A stretch of DNA of 49,916 nucleotides, from contig JAIRKT010000010.1 in assembly GCA_031259965.1 (NCBI GenBank), positions 1 to 49,916 of the forward strand, written 5' to 3'. Source of the DNA: Christensenellaceae bacterium. Lineage in GTDB: Bacteria > Bacillota > Clostridia > Christensenellales > DTU072. Positions 49,609 to 49,916 of this stretch are shown here, piece by piece (position 1 is the stretch's first letter; the number at the start of each line of letters is the position of its first letter). Made by a program: the position numbers and the translations under genes. The notes under the pieces are model-generated. The model had not been told where the DNA came from. It did no database searches and saw nothing but the letters and a program-made list of their open reading frames with translations.

Positions 49609-49916
49609 TGAGTTTAAACGAATAATCAACAGCAAAGGAACGATGATAATAGTAAATTTTCTCATTATCTTGCTATTTGTTTTGATTTGCAGTTATGCTT
49701 TTGATACGGCTCCGCGATCTGGTTTTGCTTACAAAAAATACACTTCTTTTGATGAATTAAAATCCAACATAAGCGATGTGCAGAATGAAATTGAAATGTT
49801 CAAAGAAAACCAAATAGATGATCCAGAAACACTCGCAATTTATCAAAAAAGGATCATGGTAGGCAAGTTTTTACTAGAAAATGAAATTGAATACGATTAT
49901 TTGAGTTTTAAAGTGA
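49601..49916 (+). CDS. ABC-2-like permease, N-terminal part (runs off window)
   Basis: MVNEFKRIINSKGTMIIVNFLIILLFVLICSYAF...; overlaps ATPase stop; open at window end. Confidence 0.6.
   Translation, partial: MVNEFKRIINSKGTMIIVNFLIILLFVLICSYAFDTAPRSGFAYKKYTSFDELKSNISDVQNEIEMFKENQIDDPETLAIYQKRIMVGKFLLENEIEYDYLSFKV

Overview
AT-rich, low-GC Gram-positive-like (Firmicute-type) chromosomal window. Left to right: 3' part of an IS4/IS1634-type transposase; murC/murG block (-); exopolysaccharide/glycan operon (-) with glycosyltransferases, a Wzy-like polymerase and a CDP-alcohol phosphotransferase/cytidylyltransferase fusion; ilvB-ilvN-ridA-ilvC-ilvD operon (-) preceded by what reads as a leader-peptide attenuator; AbiE-type toxin/antitoxin pair (-); an AlbA_2/Schlafen-like gene between exact 19-bp direct repeats; alpha/beta hydrolase; GLUG-type lipoprotein; thrS; large MBG/InlB-like surface protein; a metzincin-like lipoprotein protease next to a MacB/FtsX-like ABC transporter (-); infC-rpmI-rplT, SpoU methylase, yebC, proA, tandem ATP-type and PPi-type phosphofructokinases, typA/bipA, a DtxR-like regulator, and finally a C39-like peptidase with a second ABC transporter running off the end. 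The observations I rate highest are: (1) the ilv attenuator (32-aa leader peptide with 13 of 14 consecutive codons Ile/Val/Leu, plus overlapping antiterminator and terminator hairpins); (2) a three-part enzyme with a CDP-alcohol phosphotransferase domain, a degenerate cytidylyltransferase-like repeat and an intact cytidylyltransferase; (3) repeated reading-frame breaks at poly(A) tracts, seen only in the two protease+ABC-transporter loci while core genes remain intact. All calls come from reading sequence and supplied translations; no database search was run.
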